Of a stretch of DNA of 64,000 bases, positions 29,768 to 38,815 are shown piece by piece. The stretch covers positions 1 through 64,000 of the forward strand of contig NZ_JAINZW010000004.1 of the NCBI RefSeq assembly GCF_020026895.1. Direction: 5' to 3'. The number at the start of each line of letters is the position of its first letter. The stretch's first letter is position 1. This DNA is from Novilysobacter selenitireducens (GTDB lineage Bacteria; Pseudomonadota; Gammaproteobacteria; Xanthomonadales; Xanthomonadaceae). The notes below the pieces were generated by a model. The model did no database searches. It saw nothing but the letters and a program-made list of their open reading frames with translations, and had not been told where the DNA came from. The position numbers and the translations under genes are program-made.

Positions 29768-30544
29768 ATGCCAATTACGCTCAAAACCCCCGAGGACATC
29801 GAGAAGATGCGCGTCGCCGGCCGCCTGGCGGCCGAGGTGCTGCAGGTCGTCGCCCCGCACGTGAAGCCTGGCGTGACGACCGAGGAGCTGGACCGCATCT
29901 GCCATGACCACATCGTCAACGTGCAGGGGGCGATCCCGGCCAACGTCGGCTACAAGGGATACCCCAAGACCGTCTGCACCTCGGTCAACAACGTCATCTG
30001 CCACGGCATCCCGAACGAGGCCAAGGTCCTGAAGGACGGCGACATCGTCAATATCGACGTCACCGTGATCAAGGACGGCTGGCACGGCGACACCAGCCGC
30101 ATGTATTTCGTCGGCACGCCGTCGGTGATGGCCAAGCGCCTGGTGGACGTGACGCGCGAGGCCATGTTCCGCGGCATCCGTGTCGTGCGCCCCGGTGCCA
30201 CGCTCGGCGATGTCGGCGCGGCGATCCAGCAGTACGCCGAGTCCGAGCGCTTCAGCGTCGTGCGCGAGTACTGCGGCCACGGCATCGGCAAGGTCTACCA
30301 CGACGAGCCGCAGGTCCTGCACTACGGCCGCGCGGGCGAGGGCGTGGTGCTGAAGCCGGGCATGACCTTCACCATCGAGCCGATGATCAACGAGGGCGCA
30401 CGCCACACGCGGCTGCTGCCCGACGGCTGGACGGTGGTCACCAAGGACCGCAAGTTGTCCGCGCAGTGGGAGCACACCGTTGCGGTGACCGACGACGGCG
30501 TGGAGATCCTCACCCGCGTGCCGGGCGACGACAACGACCTATGA
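29768..30544 (+). CDS. map: Type I methionine aminopeptidase
   Basis: A 258-residue metalloenzyme that removes the initiator Met from nascent proteins. The two-metal site is visible: NIDVTVIKDGWHGDTSRM holds the two Asp, CGHGIGKVYHDEP the His, and FTIEPMIN and WEHTVAVTDDG the two Glu. The ATG at 29768 gives the family length. A GATAAT hexamer 7 bp upstream of the ATG could be a -10 box that would yield an almost leaderless mRNA. It is divergent from rpsB, and its stop overlaps the glnD start (ATGA). Confidence 0.97.
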   Translation: MPITLKTPEDIEKMRVAGRLAAEVLQVVAPHVKPGVTTEELDRICHDHIVNVQGAIPANVGYKGYPKTVCTSVNNVICHGIPNEAKVLKDGDIVNIDVTVIKDGWHGDTSRMYFVGTPSVMAKRLVDVTREAMFRGIRVVRPGATLGDVGAAIQQYAESERFSVVREYCGHGIGKVYHDEPQVLHYGRAGEGVVLKPGMTFTIEPMINEGARHTRLLPDGWTVVTKDRKLSAQWEHTVAVTDDGVEILTRVPGDDNDL

Positions 30545-33192
30545 GCGCGGTCGGCGCCGGCGACGCCACTCCGGCGCAGCCCGGGGCGGAACGGCACCCC
30601 GGGCCTGACGATTCCGCCTGGGCCGGGCAGGTGCGCGAGCAGCTGGCCGAGGCCGATGCCGGTTTTGCTGCACGTTTCGACGAGGGGGCCGAAGTCGACC
30701 GCCTCGTCGCCGAGCGCGCGGCCGTGGTCGATACCCACGTGCAGGCCGCATGGCAGCGCTGCATCCCGCTGGAGGCGCAGTTGGCGCTTTTCGCCGTGGG
30801 CGGCTACGGACGCGGCGAACTGTTCCCGCAGTCTGATGTCGACCTGCTGGTGCTGGCCGAACCCGAGGCCTCCACCGCGTGCGCCGATGCACTGGCGCGG
30901 TTCTTCGCCGTCCTGTGGGATGCCGGCCTGCCGGTGGGGCACGCGGTCCGTTCGCTTGAGCAGTGCACCGAGGCTTCGCGCGAGGACATCAGCGTCCTGA
31001 CCTCGCTGCTGGAAGCGCGGCCGCTGGCGGCCAACGAACTGGAGCGGCGCGAGTTGCAGACCGCCGCCTCGCCGCGGTTGGTGTGGCCGCCGCAGGACTT
31101 CTTCGAGGCCAAGCGCCGCGAGCTGCGCGACCGCCACGCCCGCTACGGCGACACGTCCGACAACCTCGAGCCCAACCTGAAGGAAGGCCCCGGCGGCCTG
31201 CGCGACGTGCAGACGCTGCACTGGATGGCGCTGCGCATCATCGGTACCGCCGACCTGGAAGCGCTGGTGGCGTTCGGGCAGTTGGGCGCGGACGAAGTCA
31301 CAACGTTGGAGCGCGAGCGCCGCGCGCTGTCGCGCCTTCGCTTCGGCCTGCACCTGGTGGCCGACAAGCGCGAGGAGCGCCTGCGCTTCGACTACCAGAA
31401 GCCGCTGGCCGCGCGGCTGGGCTTCGAGGACACCGGCGACACGCTTGCGGTCGAGCAGATGATGCAGGGCTTCTACCGCAGCGCCGCCATCGTGCTGCGC
31501 ATCGGCGAGCGCCTGCTGCAGCGCTTTGAGGAGCAGCTGGAAGGCGAGGCCGAACCCGAGCCGATCGACGAGCGCTTCGACCTGCGGCGCGGCTACCTGG
31601 CCGCCTCGTCGGACGCGTGGCCGCGTGACCTAGGGGATGTGTTCGACCTGTTCGCGACATGGGCCGCGCATGCCGATGCCGTGCGCGGGCTGCACTCGCA
31701 TACCGCGCGCGAACTGGCCGAGGCGCTGCCGCGGCTGCCGGGCTTCAAGCAGGCCAGCGCCGAGCTGCGCCAGCGGTTCATGCAGCTGCTGCGCGGCCCG
31801 CAACCGGTGCAGACGCTCACCCGCATGGCCCGCCTGGGCGTGCTGGGGCGCTGGATCCCGGCGTTCGCGCGGGTGTCCGGGCGCATGCAGTTCGACCTGT
31901 TCCACGTCTACACGGTCGACCAGCACACGCTGGCGGTGCTGAAGAACCTGGCGTCGTTCGCCTCGGGGCAGCGCGACGAGCGCTTCGCGATGGCGCACGA
32001 GGTGTGGCCGCGGCTGCGCAAGCCCGAACTGCTCCTGCTCGCCGGCCTGTTCCATGACATCGCCAAGGGCCGCGGCGGCGACCATTCCGAGCTTGGCGGC
32101 GACGACGCGCGCGAGTTCTGCGAAACCGTCGGCCTGTCCGCGCCGGATACCGCGATGGTCGAGTGGCTGGTGCGCCAGCACCTGCTGATGTCGCGCACGG
32201 CGCAGAAGGAGGACATCACCGAGCCGGAGGTGATCCACCGCTTCGCCGCGAAGGTCGCCGACCGCGAGCACCTCGACCACCTCTACCTGCTGACGTGCGC
32301 GGACATCGCCGGCACCTCCCCCAAGCTGTGGAACGCGTGGAAGGACCGGCTGATGGCCGACCTGTACACGGCCACGCGCCTGGCGATGCGGCGCGGGCTG
32401 GAACACCCGGTCGCGCTGGAGGAGCGCATCGCCGAGATCCGCGACACTACGCGCGCGATGCTTTCGGCGCTTGGCCACGACGACGCCGCGATCGATGAAA
32501 TGTTCGCGCGGATGCCCGATGCCGGCTTCCAGCGCGGTCGTCCCGACCAGCTGGCGTGGCAGGCGGTCGCGCTGCGCGGCATCGGCGCGGGCGACACCCG
32601 CGTGCGGGCGCGTCCGGTCACGGCGCAGGCGGGCGCGCTTGAAGTGTTCGTGTACTCGCCCAACCGCGACGGGCTGTTCGCCGCGATCGTCGCCAAGCTC
32701 GACCGGCTTGGCCTGGCGATCCTGCAGGCGCGCGTGCTCGATGGGCCGGATGGCACCATCTTCGATACGTTCGAAGTGATTCCGTCCGACCCGCGCTATA
32801 CGCCGACCGCCGACGAAGTGGAACGCAAGCTGGCCGCCGCGCTCGACGGGCCGCTGGACCGCATCCGCCCGGCCCGCCGCACGCAACCGCGGCACCTGAA
32901 ACATTTTCGCATCCCGCCGCAGGTCGCCTTCGACGAAGGCAGCGACGGTCGCACCACCCTCAGCTTCGTCTGCACCGACCGCCCCGGCCTGCTGGCCGAG
33001 GTCGCCGCGGTGCTTCGCAACCAGTCGCTGCGCGTGCACGACGCGCGCATCGCCACGTTCGGCGAGCGCGCCGAGGACGTGTTCCAGCTCACCACGTCCG
33101 ACCCGGAAGGCCGCGGCCTGCCGCTGGACGACGCCCACCAGCAGGCGCTGCGCGAAGCACTGCTGCATTGTTTCGAAGGAGAAAGCGCATGA
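30541..33192 (+). CDS. glnD: Bifunctional uridylyltransferase / uridylyl-removing enzyme
   Basis: An 883-residue nitrogen sensor that adds UMP to PII proteins when glutamine is low and removes it when glutamine is high. The nucleotidyltransferase motif [19 protein letters not shown] lies near residue 85-103, the HD hydrolase motif [16 protein letters not shown] near 505, and two ACT domains that bind glutamine near 700-780 and 810-883 ([15 protein letters not shown] and [17 protein letters not shown]). Start overlaps map and stop overlaps dapD, each by 4 bp, so the three are translationally coupled. Confidence 0.97.
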   Translation: MSAVGAGDATPAQPGAERHPGPDDSAWAGQVREQLAEADAGFAARFDEGAEVDRLVAERAAVVDTHVQAAWQRCIPLEAQLALFAVGGYGRGELFPQSDVDLLVLAEPEASTACADALARFFAVLWDAGLPVGHAVRSLEQCTEASREDISVLTSLLEARPLAANELERRELQTAASPRLVWPPQDFFEAKRRELRDRHARYGDTSDNLEPNLKEGPGGLRDVQTLHWMALRIIGTADLEALVAFGQLGADEVTTLERERRALSRLRFGLHLVADKREERLRFDYQKPLAARLGFEDTGDTLAVEQMMQGFYRSAAIVLRIGERLLQRFEEQLEGEAEPEPIDERFDLRRGYLAASSDAWPRDLGDVFDLFATWAAHADAVRGLHSHTARELAEALPRLPGFKQASAELRQRFMQLLRGPQPVQTLTRMARLGVLGRWIPAFARVSGRMQFDLFHVYTVDQHTLAVLKNLASFASGQRDERFAMAHEVWPRLRKPELLLLAGLFHDIAKGRGGDHSELGGDDAREFCETVGLSAPDTAMVEWLVRQHLLMSRTAQKEDITEPEVIHRFAAKVADREHLDHLYLLTCADIAGTSPKLWNAWKDRLMADLYTATRLAMRRGLEHPVALEERIAEIRDTTRAMLSALGHDDAAIDEMFARMPDAGFQRGRPDQLAWQAVALRGIGAGDTRVRARPVTAQAGALEVFVYSPNRDGLFAAIVAKLDRLGLAILQARVLDGPDGTIFDTFEVIPSDPRYTPTADEVERKLAAALDGPLDRIRPARRTQPRHLKHFRIPPQVAFDEGSDGRTTLSFVCTDRPGLLAEVAAVLRNQSLRVHDARIATFGERAEDVFQLTTSDPEGRGLPLDDAHQQALREALLHCFEGESA

Positions 33193-34301
33193 GTTCCAGG
33201 AAGCCGGCCAAGAAGACGGCGCGCGCAAAGCCCGCCACCAAGGGCACCGGCAAGAGCGCGGGCAAGACGACCAGCAGTTCGACCGCCACCGGCAAGCCGG
33301 TCGCGAAGAAGGCGACCAAGGCCGTGGGCAAGACCGCAGGAAAGCCGGCCGCCAGGAAGAAGGCCCCTGAGAAGAAGTCCGCGCCCGTGCCGGCCAAGCG
33401 CACCGATGGCGGCAAGGCCGCTGCGCCGAAGACCGCGCCCGCTCCACGCAAGAGCGCCAAGGCCGCGGCGCACGACGAGCTGAAGTTCCTGATCGACAGC
33501 GCCTTCGAGCGCCGTTCGATGCTGACGCCTGACGAGGTCGAAGGCTCGACCCGCCCGGCGGTCGAGCGCGCGATCGAAGGCCTGGAAAGCGGCGAGTTCC
33601 GCGTTGCCGAGCCAGACGGCAAGGGCGGCTGGACCGTCAACGAGTGGCTGAAGAAGGCGGTGCTGCTGTACTTCCGAACGCAGGACATGGAGCTGGTGGA
33701 GTCCTACCCGTCGCCGTTCTGGGACAAGGTGCCGGCGCGCTTCGCCGAGTTCGACGAGGCCGCCTTCCGCAAGCTGGGCGCGCGCGTGGTGCCCGGCGCG
33801 ATCGTTCGCCGCGGCAGCCACATCGGCCGCGACGTCGTGCTGATGCCCAGCTTCGTCAACATCGGCGCGCACGTGGGAGAGGGCACGATGGTCGACACCT
33901 GGGCGACGGTCGGTTCGTGCGCGCAGATCGGCAAGCACTGCCACCTCTCGGGCGGCGCCGGCATCGGCGGCGTGCTCGAGCCGCTGCAGGCCACCCCGAC
34001 CATCATCGAGGACCACTGCTTCATCGGCGCGCGCTCGGAGGTGGTGGAGGGCGTCATCGTCGGCCACCACAGCGTGATCGGCATGGGCGTGTTCCTCGGC
34101 CAGTCCACGCGTATCTACAACCGCGCCACCGGCGAGGTCAGCTACGGCCGCATTCCGCCGTACAGCGTCGTGGTGTCGGGCCAGCTGCCGTCGGCCGATG
34201 GCTCGCACTCGCTGTACTGCGCGGTGATCGTCAAGCAGGTCGATGCCAAGACCCGCAGCAAGACCAGCATCAACGACCTCCTGCGCGGACTGGCGGAGTA
34301 G
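33189..34301 (+). CDS. dapD: Tetrahydrodipicolinate N-succinyltransferase with H1-like N-terminal tail
   Basis: A 370-residue protein. Residues from about 95 to the end match DapD along its whole length: [13 protein letters not shown] at the start, then hexapeptide repeats with [17 protein letters not shown] and [12 protein letters not shown]. DapD makes N-succinyl-2-amino-6-ketopimelate in lysine and diaminopimelate synthesis. Residues 2-94 are an extra Lys/Ala/Pro/Thr-rich basic tail with repeated KPA, AKK and GKT units, like histone H1 or AlgP tails. The ATG overlaps the glnD stop (ATGA), and no in-frame ATG exists at the usual DapD start, so the tail is probably translated. Its role is unknown; nucleic-acid or polyphosphate binding is a guess. 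Confidence 0.93.
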   Translation: MSSRKPAKKTARAKPATKGTGKSAGKTTSSSTATGKPVAKKATKAVGKTAGKPAARKKAPEKKSAPVPAKRTDGGKAAAPKTAPAPRKSAKAAAHDELKFLIDSAFERRSMLTPDEVEGSTRPAVERAIEGLESGEFRVAEPDGKGGWTVNEWLKKAVLLYFRTQDMELVESYPSPFWDKVPARFAEFDEAAFRKLGARVVPGAIVRRGSHIGRDVVLMPSFVNIGAHVGEGTMVDTWATVGSCAQIGKHCHLSGGAGIGGVLEPLQATPTIIEDHCFIGARSEVVEGVIVGHHSVIGMGVFLGQSTRIYNRATGEVSYGRIPPYSVVVSGQLPSADGSHSLYCAVIVKQVDAKTRSKTSINDLLRGLAE

Positions 34302-34303
34302 GC

Positions 34304-34663
34304 ATGGCGACCACCCTCTACGGCCTGTCCAACTGCGACACCTGCCGCAAGGCGCGAAAGTGGCTGGACCGCTTCGGCGTCGAACACGCGTTCGTGGACT
34401 ACCGCGACCAGCGCCAGGCGCCGGAGACGTTGCTGGAATGGCGCGATGCGCTGGGCGGCTGGGACGCGATGATCAACAAGTCCTCGACTACGTGGCGCAC
34501 CCTGCCGGAGACCCGCAAGTCGCCCGGCTCGGACGCCGAGTGGAAGCTGCTGCTGAAGGAGTATCCGCAGCTGGTCCGCCGGCCCGTGGTCGTGACCGAC
34601 GACGGCACGGTGACGCAAGGCTTCTCCGACAACGGCTTCAAGAAGCGCTTCGGCGTCGGCTGA
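34304..34663 (+). CDS. ArsC/Spx-family reductase-like protein (YffB type)
   Basis: A 119-residue thioredoxin-fold protein with the N-terminal motif [17 protein letters not shown], a CxxC at residues 11 and 14, and a C-terminal RRPVVV cis-proline segment. In enterobacteria the relative YffB is encoded next to dapE, as here between dapD and dapE. It starts 2 bp after the dapD stop. A role as glutathione- or thiol-dependent reductase is suggested by family; the substrate is not known. Confidence 0.9.
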   Translation: MATTLYGLSNCDTCRKARKWLDRFGVEHAFVDYRDQRQAPETLLEWRDALGGWDAMINKSSTTWRTLPETRKSPGSDAEWKLLLKEYPQLVRRPVVVTDDGTVTQGFSDNGFKKRFGVG

Positions 34664-34679
34664 CGCGCGCCTTCATGAA

Positions 34680-34742
34680 ACCGTAGCCCGGGTAAGCGCA
34701 GCGCACCCGGGAACCCGGGCCGGAACGGCCACGGCTACGACA
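34680..34742. repeat. GTAGCCCGG-type intergenic repeat, dapE side
   Basis: Starts CCGTAGCCCGGGTAAGCGCA and ends near GGCTACGA, so the ends are inverted. A second, longer copy of the same type is at 40517-40604, after asnB. Confidence 0.7.
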
Positions 34743-34757
34743 CGATGGAACCGCCCC

Positions 34758-35903
34758 ATGAGCGACGTACTCGACCTCACCCGCGATCTCATCGCCCGCA
34801 CGTCGGTCACGCCCGACGACGCCGGCTGCCAGGCGCTGGTGGCCGAGCGGCTGGAAGCCGCAGGTTTCGCCTGCGAGCACCTCCGGCTGGGTGAGGTCGA
34901 CAACCTCTACGCGACGTTCGGCGATGCGGCCGCGCCGACGCTGCTGCTGCTCGGCCACACCGACGTGGTGCCGCCCGGGCCACGCGAGGCATGGGCCAGC
35001 GATCCGTTCGTGCCCGAGATCCGCGATGGCGTGCTCTACGGGCGTGGCGCGGCCGACATGAAGGGCAGCGTCGCCGCGTTCGTCGTGGCCGCCGAGCGAT
35101 TTGCCGCCGCGCATCCGACGCCGGCCGGGCGACTGGCGATCCTGCTGACCTCGGACGAAGAGGGCGATGCGATCGACGGCGTGCGCCGCGTTGCCGGGCT
35201 GTTCCGCGAGCGCGGCGAACGCCTGGACTGGTGCATCACCGGTGAGCCCTCCTCCACGAGCGAACTGGGCGACCTGCTGCGCGTGGGCCGCCGCGGCAGC
35301 CTGTCGGCGCGGCTGCAGGTCAATGGCGTGCAGGGCCACGTCGCCTATCCGGACAAGGCGCGCAACCCGGTGCACCTGGCGTTGCCGGCACTGGCCGAAC
35401 TCACTGCACGGTGCTGGGACGAGGGCTACGAGACGTTCCCGCCGACCAGCCTGCAGGTCAGCAACATCGCCGCCGGCACCGGCGCCAACAACGTCATCCC
35501 CGGCACGCTGGAGGTGCAGTTCAACCTGCGCTTCAACCCGACCTGGAGCGCCGACGCGCTGGAGCGCGAGTGCGAGGCGGTGCTGCGTGCGCACGGGCTC
35601 GACTACACGATCCACTGGCACCGCAGCGGCGAACCCTTCCACACGCCGGAGGGCGCGTTGCGCCAGGCCGCGCGCGAGGTGCTCTCGGCGCATCGTGGAC
35701 AGCCGCCGGAAGAGAGCACCGGCGGCGGCACGTCGGATGCACGCTTCATCGCGCCGCTGGGGACGCAGTGCATCGAGATCGGCCCGGTCAACGCCAGCAT
35801 CCACCAGGTCGACGAGCACGTTCGCGTCTCCGACCTGCAAGCGCTTCCCGACCTCTACCTCTCGCTCATCGAGAAGATGCTCGTCCCGTCGGACGGACTG
35901 TAG
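34758..35903 (+). CDS. dapE: Succinyl-diaminopimelate desuccinylase
   Basis: A 381-residue M20-family zinc enzyme that releases succinate from N-succinyl-LL-diaminopimelate. The metal-site motifs are [19 protein letters not shown] and TSDEEGDA, with a late [12 protein letters not shown] segment and the dimerisation domain in the middle. It belongs to the map-glnD-dapD run but is separated from the ArsC-like gene by a 94-bp gap with a repeat. The stop codon TAG is formed by the first bases of an adjacent palindromic element (GTAGGAGC at 35900), so an insertion may have trimmed or replaced the original C-terminus. Confidence 0.96.
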   Translation: MSDVLDLTRDLIARTSVTPDDAGCQALVAERLEAAGFACEHLRLGEVDNLYATFGDAAAPTLLLLGHTDVVPPGPREAWASDPFVPEIRDGVLYGRGAADMKGSVAAFVVAAERFAAAHPTPAGRLAILLTSDEEGDAIDGVRRVAGLFRERGERLDWCITGEPSSTSELGDLLRVGRRGSLSARLQVNGVQGHVAYPDKARNPVHLALPALAELTARCWDEGYETFPPTSLQVSNIAAGTGANNVIPGTLEVQFNLRFNPTWSADALERECEAVLRAHGLDYTIHWHRSGEPFHTPEGALRQAAREVLSAHRGQPPEESTGGGTSDARFIAPLGTQCIEIGPVNASIHQVDEHVRVSDLQALPDLYLSLIEKMLVPSDGL

Positions 35904-36053
35904 GAGCGGCTCCAGCCGCGATCCAGGACTTCGGATTCGAATGTAGGAGCGACGTAAGTCGCGACCGCGGAACTGACCGAAGTACGAATCGCGACTTACG
36001 TCGCTCCTACAGGGACTCGTGGAACAGGAGATCGCGGCTGAAGCCGCTCCTAC
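35900..36053. repeat. Nested palindromic array G+ A+ A- G- after dapE
   Basis: Core G forward (35900-35921, one base changed), core A forward (35943-35964), core A reverse (35989-36010) and core G reverse (36032-36053). The array fills the whole gap between the convergent dapE and the acylase gene. Confidence 0.92.
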
Positions 36054-36057
36054 AGGG

Positions 36058-38436
36058 TCAGCGCGCCTCGGGTGGCACCAGGCGCAGGGTGTGTTCGGCC
36101 TCGCCCGGCAGGAACGGCGTCGGCCGCCCGTGCACCCAGTCGTCGTGCCCCGCGCCCCAGAACGGCGACAGCGGGTGGCCGCTCTGGCCCCCGGGCATGT
36201 GCGCGATCCCGTCAGCCTCGTGTCCCGGCGCCACCACCATCCGTTGCGACGCGCCGGCGTTGGGCGACTGCGCGCGCGGGGTCAGGGTGTCGCCGGCCAG
36301 CGGCTCGCGCGGCATGCACAGCAAACGCTCGCCCAGCAGCGGGATGGCCGCGGCCAACGGGTGGCAGATGGCAGCGGTATTGCGTTCGGACCACGTACGC
36401 TCGGCCAGTGGGCCGCGCTCGGCCAGTTCATCGCGGACGTCCACCGCGGCGTCCTCCAGCAGCGTGTCCCAGCTGTCGAATGCCGCTGGCAGCAGATGGG
36501 CCGGACGCTGCGTGACCAGCGGCCACGCAACACCTTCGAGCTGCGGCAGGTTGGGCATCGGTACGTCCGGACCCAGCGCCGCACGAGCGGGTGCCAGCAG
36601 GCCTTCGGAGATGCGCGCGTGCACCGCCAGGCGCCAGGCGCGCACCAGCCGATAGCCAACGGTGTCGCCTGCGGCACGCTCTGGCCACGTGGTGTCGGCG
36701 GCCGCCAGCGCATGCATGGCGGGCGTGCGCTCGGCATCGGCGCGTTTCTGCAGCAGCGTCCACCAGCGCTCCAGGAACACGCTGCGGTCGTCAAGCTGGA
36801 TCGCCAGCAGGTCGGCTTCGTCGAAATGCGTCTCCGCCTGCAATTGCTGGCGGATCATCCACGCACGCGTGCCCACGACGTAGCCGCCGTCGCCGATCGC
36901 CGCGAGGTCGCCACCGTCCACCACCCGTGAGTTCGCCGTCCACAGGCGTTGGCCCGGTGGGTCGAGCACTGCCGGGTTGCCGCGGGTGGACAACGCCCAG
37001 GGCGAGCACGTGGTGGTGGTGGCTGGGGCTGCCTGGGCGGCCACGGCGATACCGAACGGCCGCTCGCCATCACAGCGGGCGCCGGCCGGCATGGGGCCGA
37101 GCAAGCGCCAGCCGATGCGGCCGCTGCGGTCACCTGCGACCAGGTTCTGCGCGGGGATGGCGGTCGCGTCGGCCGCGGCGAACAGTGCATCCAGCGAATC
37201 GGCCCGGGTGAAGTCGAGCACCCCCAGGTTGAGCGAGCCGGGCAGGTGTGCGGCCCAGCGCAGCGCCAGCGCGTCGCCGTCGGGTGTGTCATGCAGCAGC
37301 GGACCCCAATCGGTTTCGCGCACCTCCATCTCGACCGGCTCGCCGCCCGCCACGTCGATGCGCTCGACGTACGTGCGCGCGGCCGGGCACTTGGCGGCGC
37401 AGCCCGGTTCGCGCCGCCAGTCCGCCCAGTCGCCGTAGCTGTTGGTGAAGCCCCATGCGGCATGGCCGTTGCTGCCGACCACCACCCCGGGCAGGCCGGG
37501 CAGGCTGAAGCCGGTGACGTCGACCCGCCCGCCGGGCGCGGCCGGGTCCGGGTAGCGCAGGCGCACGCGGAACCAGATGTTGGGCGCGCGCAGGGCCAGG
37601 TGCATGTCGTCGGCGACCAGCGCGCCGCCGTGCTCGGTCAGCGCGCCGGACACCGCGAAGTTGTTGCTGCCGCGCGCGAAGGGCGGCTCGGCGGTGGCGC
37701 CGCGGTGGGTGTCCGGCGAGGCCAGTTCGCGCAGGTCGACCTCGCCGGGCCCCGGAAGTCTTGCGGGACCGCGCGCCTCGCCCTGTACGGGGGCATCCCA
37801 CTCGCTGCCGTCGTGGGTGAGCAGCGTGTAGAGCGCCGGCGGCAGGTGCGGGCGGATGCGCAGCAACCCCAGTTCGCGCGCGTTGTCGGCGTCCTGCAGG
37901 TCGAAGTACATCGCATAGCCGACCAGCGCCGAGTCGGACAGCTGCCACGGCTCGGGCACCTGGCGCAGCAGCAGGTACGGCCACGGCCGTGCATCGAGGC
38001 TGGCCAGGCCGGCATTGACCCCGGCGGCATACGCCTCGCCTTCGGCGCGGTGCGGCCCCATCAGGGTGTCGAGCCGCGACTCCACCCGCGCGCGCATCCG
38101 ATGGACGCGCTTGCCGCGGTCGTGGTCGGTCGCGCGCGGGCCGAACAACGCGGCCAGCTCGCCCGCAGCGGTCCGGCGCAGCAGGTCCATCTCGAAGTAG
38201 CGCTCCTGCGCGTGGACCCAGCCCAGCGCCCGCATGGCGTCGACACGGTTGCCGGCGTCGATGGTGACCACGCCGAGCGCATCGCGCTGCACGGTGACGG
38301 CGCCGCCAAGTCCGGCGACGGGCTGCTCACCGTCCAGCCGCGGCAGGCTGTCGCGCATCGCCAGCCAACCCGACAACAGCGCCAGCAGGACGAACCCCAG
38401 AAGCGCCAGCGCACCGCGCCTGATCCAACGTGCCAT
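36058..38436 (-). CDS. Penicillin acylase family (Ntn-hydrolase) protein
   Basis: A 792-residue secreted or membrane-anchored amidohydrolase. The N-terminal hydrophobic segment (residues about 6-27) is a signal or anchor. An alpha-chain region follows to about residue 245, and the beta chain would begin at the Ser of RGSNNFAVSG, the typical self-cleavage site with Ser-Asn-Asn. The C-terminus keeps WSERNTA and HPLSPFWGAGH. Family members hydrolyse acyl-homoserine lactones, penicillins or N-acyl amino acids; the substrate here is unknown. A good ribosome binding site (AAGGGGAG) supports the start at 38436. It is divergent from the asnB leader. Confidence 0.92.
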   Translation of the reverse strand: MARWIRRGALALLGFVLLALLSGWLAMRDSLPRLDGEQPVAGLGGAVTVQRDALGVVTIDAGNRVDAMRALGWVHAQERYFEMDLLRRTAAGELAALFGPRATDHDRGKRVHRMRARVESRLDTLMGPHRAEGEAYAAGVNAGLASLDARPWPYLLLRQVPEPWQLSDSALVGYAMYFDLQDADNARELGLLRIRPHLPPALYTLLTHDGSEWDAPVQGEARGPARLPGPGEVDLRELASPDTHRGATAEPPFARGSNNFAVSGALTEHGGALVADDMHLALRAPNIWFRVRLRYPDPAAPGGRVDVTGFSLPGLPGVVVGSNGHAAWGFTNSYGDWADWRREPGCAAKCPAARTYVERIDVAGGEPVEMEVRETDWGPLLHDTPDGDALALRWAAHLPGSLNLGVLDFTRADSLDALFAAADATAIPAQNLVAGDRSGRIGWRLLGPMPAGARCDGERPFGIAVAAQAAPATTTTCSPWALSTRGNPAVLDPPGQRLWTANSRVVDGGDLAAIGDGGYVVGTRAWMIRQQLQAETHFDEADLLAIQLDDRSVFLERWWTLLQKRADAERTPAMHALAAADTTWPERAAGDTVGYRLVRAWRLAVHARISEGLLAPARAALGPDVPMPNLPQLEGVAWPLVTQRPAHLLPAAFDSWDTLLEDAAVDVRDELAERGPLAERTWSERNTAAICHPLAAAIPLLGERLLCMPREPLAGDTLTPRAQSPNAGASQRMVVAPGHEADGIAHMPGGQSGHPLSPFWGAGHDDWVHGRPTPFLPGEAEHTLRLVPPEAR

Positions 38437-38548
38437 CCGACTGCTCCCCTTGGTGATGCCGTGCCATGGCCGGTGACGGCTGCCCGGCACGTTCACCCAT
38501 GCAACCGCCCGCTTGCAAGCGCGGCCCCCGTTGCCACAGGATCGAGCC

Positions 38549-38683
38549 ATGCCCGCAGCCCGTGCCCGCCGCACCCGCCACGCCGCCGCCCCCGGCGCGA
38601 TGGCCGCGCGTCGCCGCTCGCGCCAGGCCGCGTCCAACAACAACCTCAATAACAACGCCCGCCTCCCGCAGGCCGGCGATTAG
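38549..38683 (+). CDS. Asn-rich leader peptide upstream of asnB
   Basis: A 44-codon reading frame with AGGA 7 bp before its ATG. Residues 30-36 are NNNLNNN (six Asn codons, five AAC and one AAT, in seven), while Asn is absent from the rest of the peptide; otherwise it is Arg/Ala-rich and ends 8 codons later at TAG (38681-38683). The stop is 28 bp before an intrinsic terminator, and asnB starts 132 bp after the stop. This is the classic layout of a ribosome-stalling leader peptide, with codons for the amino acid made by the downstream enzyme. An internal ATG at 38600 lacks a ribosome binding site. Confidence 0.85.
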   Translation: MPAARARRTRHAAAPGAMAARRRSRQAASNNNLNNNARLPQAGD

Positions 38684-38740
38684 CACGCGCTCCACGCTCA
38701 TCGCTCTCCCAGGCCTGCACTGCGAAGTGCGGGCCTTTTT
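38668..38740 (+). promoter_or_regulatory. Asparagine-responsive attenuator of asnB
   Basis: GCAGGCC at 38668-38674, inside the leader reading frame, is fully complementary to GGCCTGC at 38712-38718, the left arm of the terminator. A ribosome stalled on the Asn codons (38636-38656) would leave 38668-38674 free, so the antiterminator could form. A ribosome reaching the stop (38681) would cover it and the terminator could form. The mechanism is inferred from sequence. Confidence 0.75.
38711..38740 (+). terminator. Intrinsic terminator in the asnB leader
   Basis: The stem GGCCTGCACT / AGTGCGGGCC (10 bp, one G-T wobble) closes on a GCGA tetraloop and is followed by five T and GTT. It lies 76 bp upstream of asnB, where a simple end-of-gene terminator would not be expected because the upstream protein gene is divergent. 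Confidence 0.9.
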
Positions 38741-38815
38741 GTTGGTCGAGCGTCCCGCCACCGACTCCATCCACCGGCTCCAACCCCTGCCTCAAACCAC
38801 TCAAGGACCCGCCCC

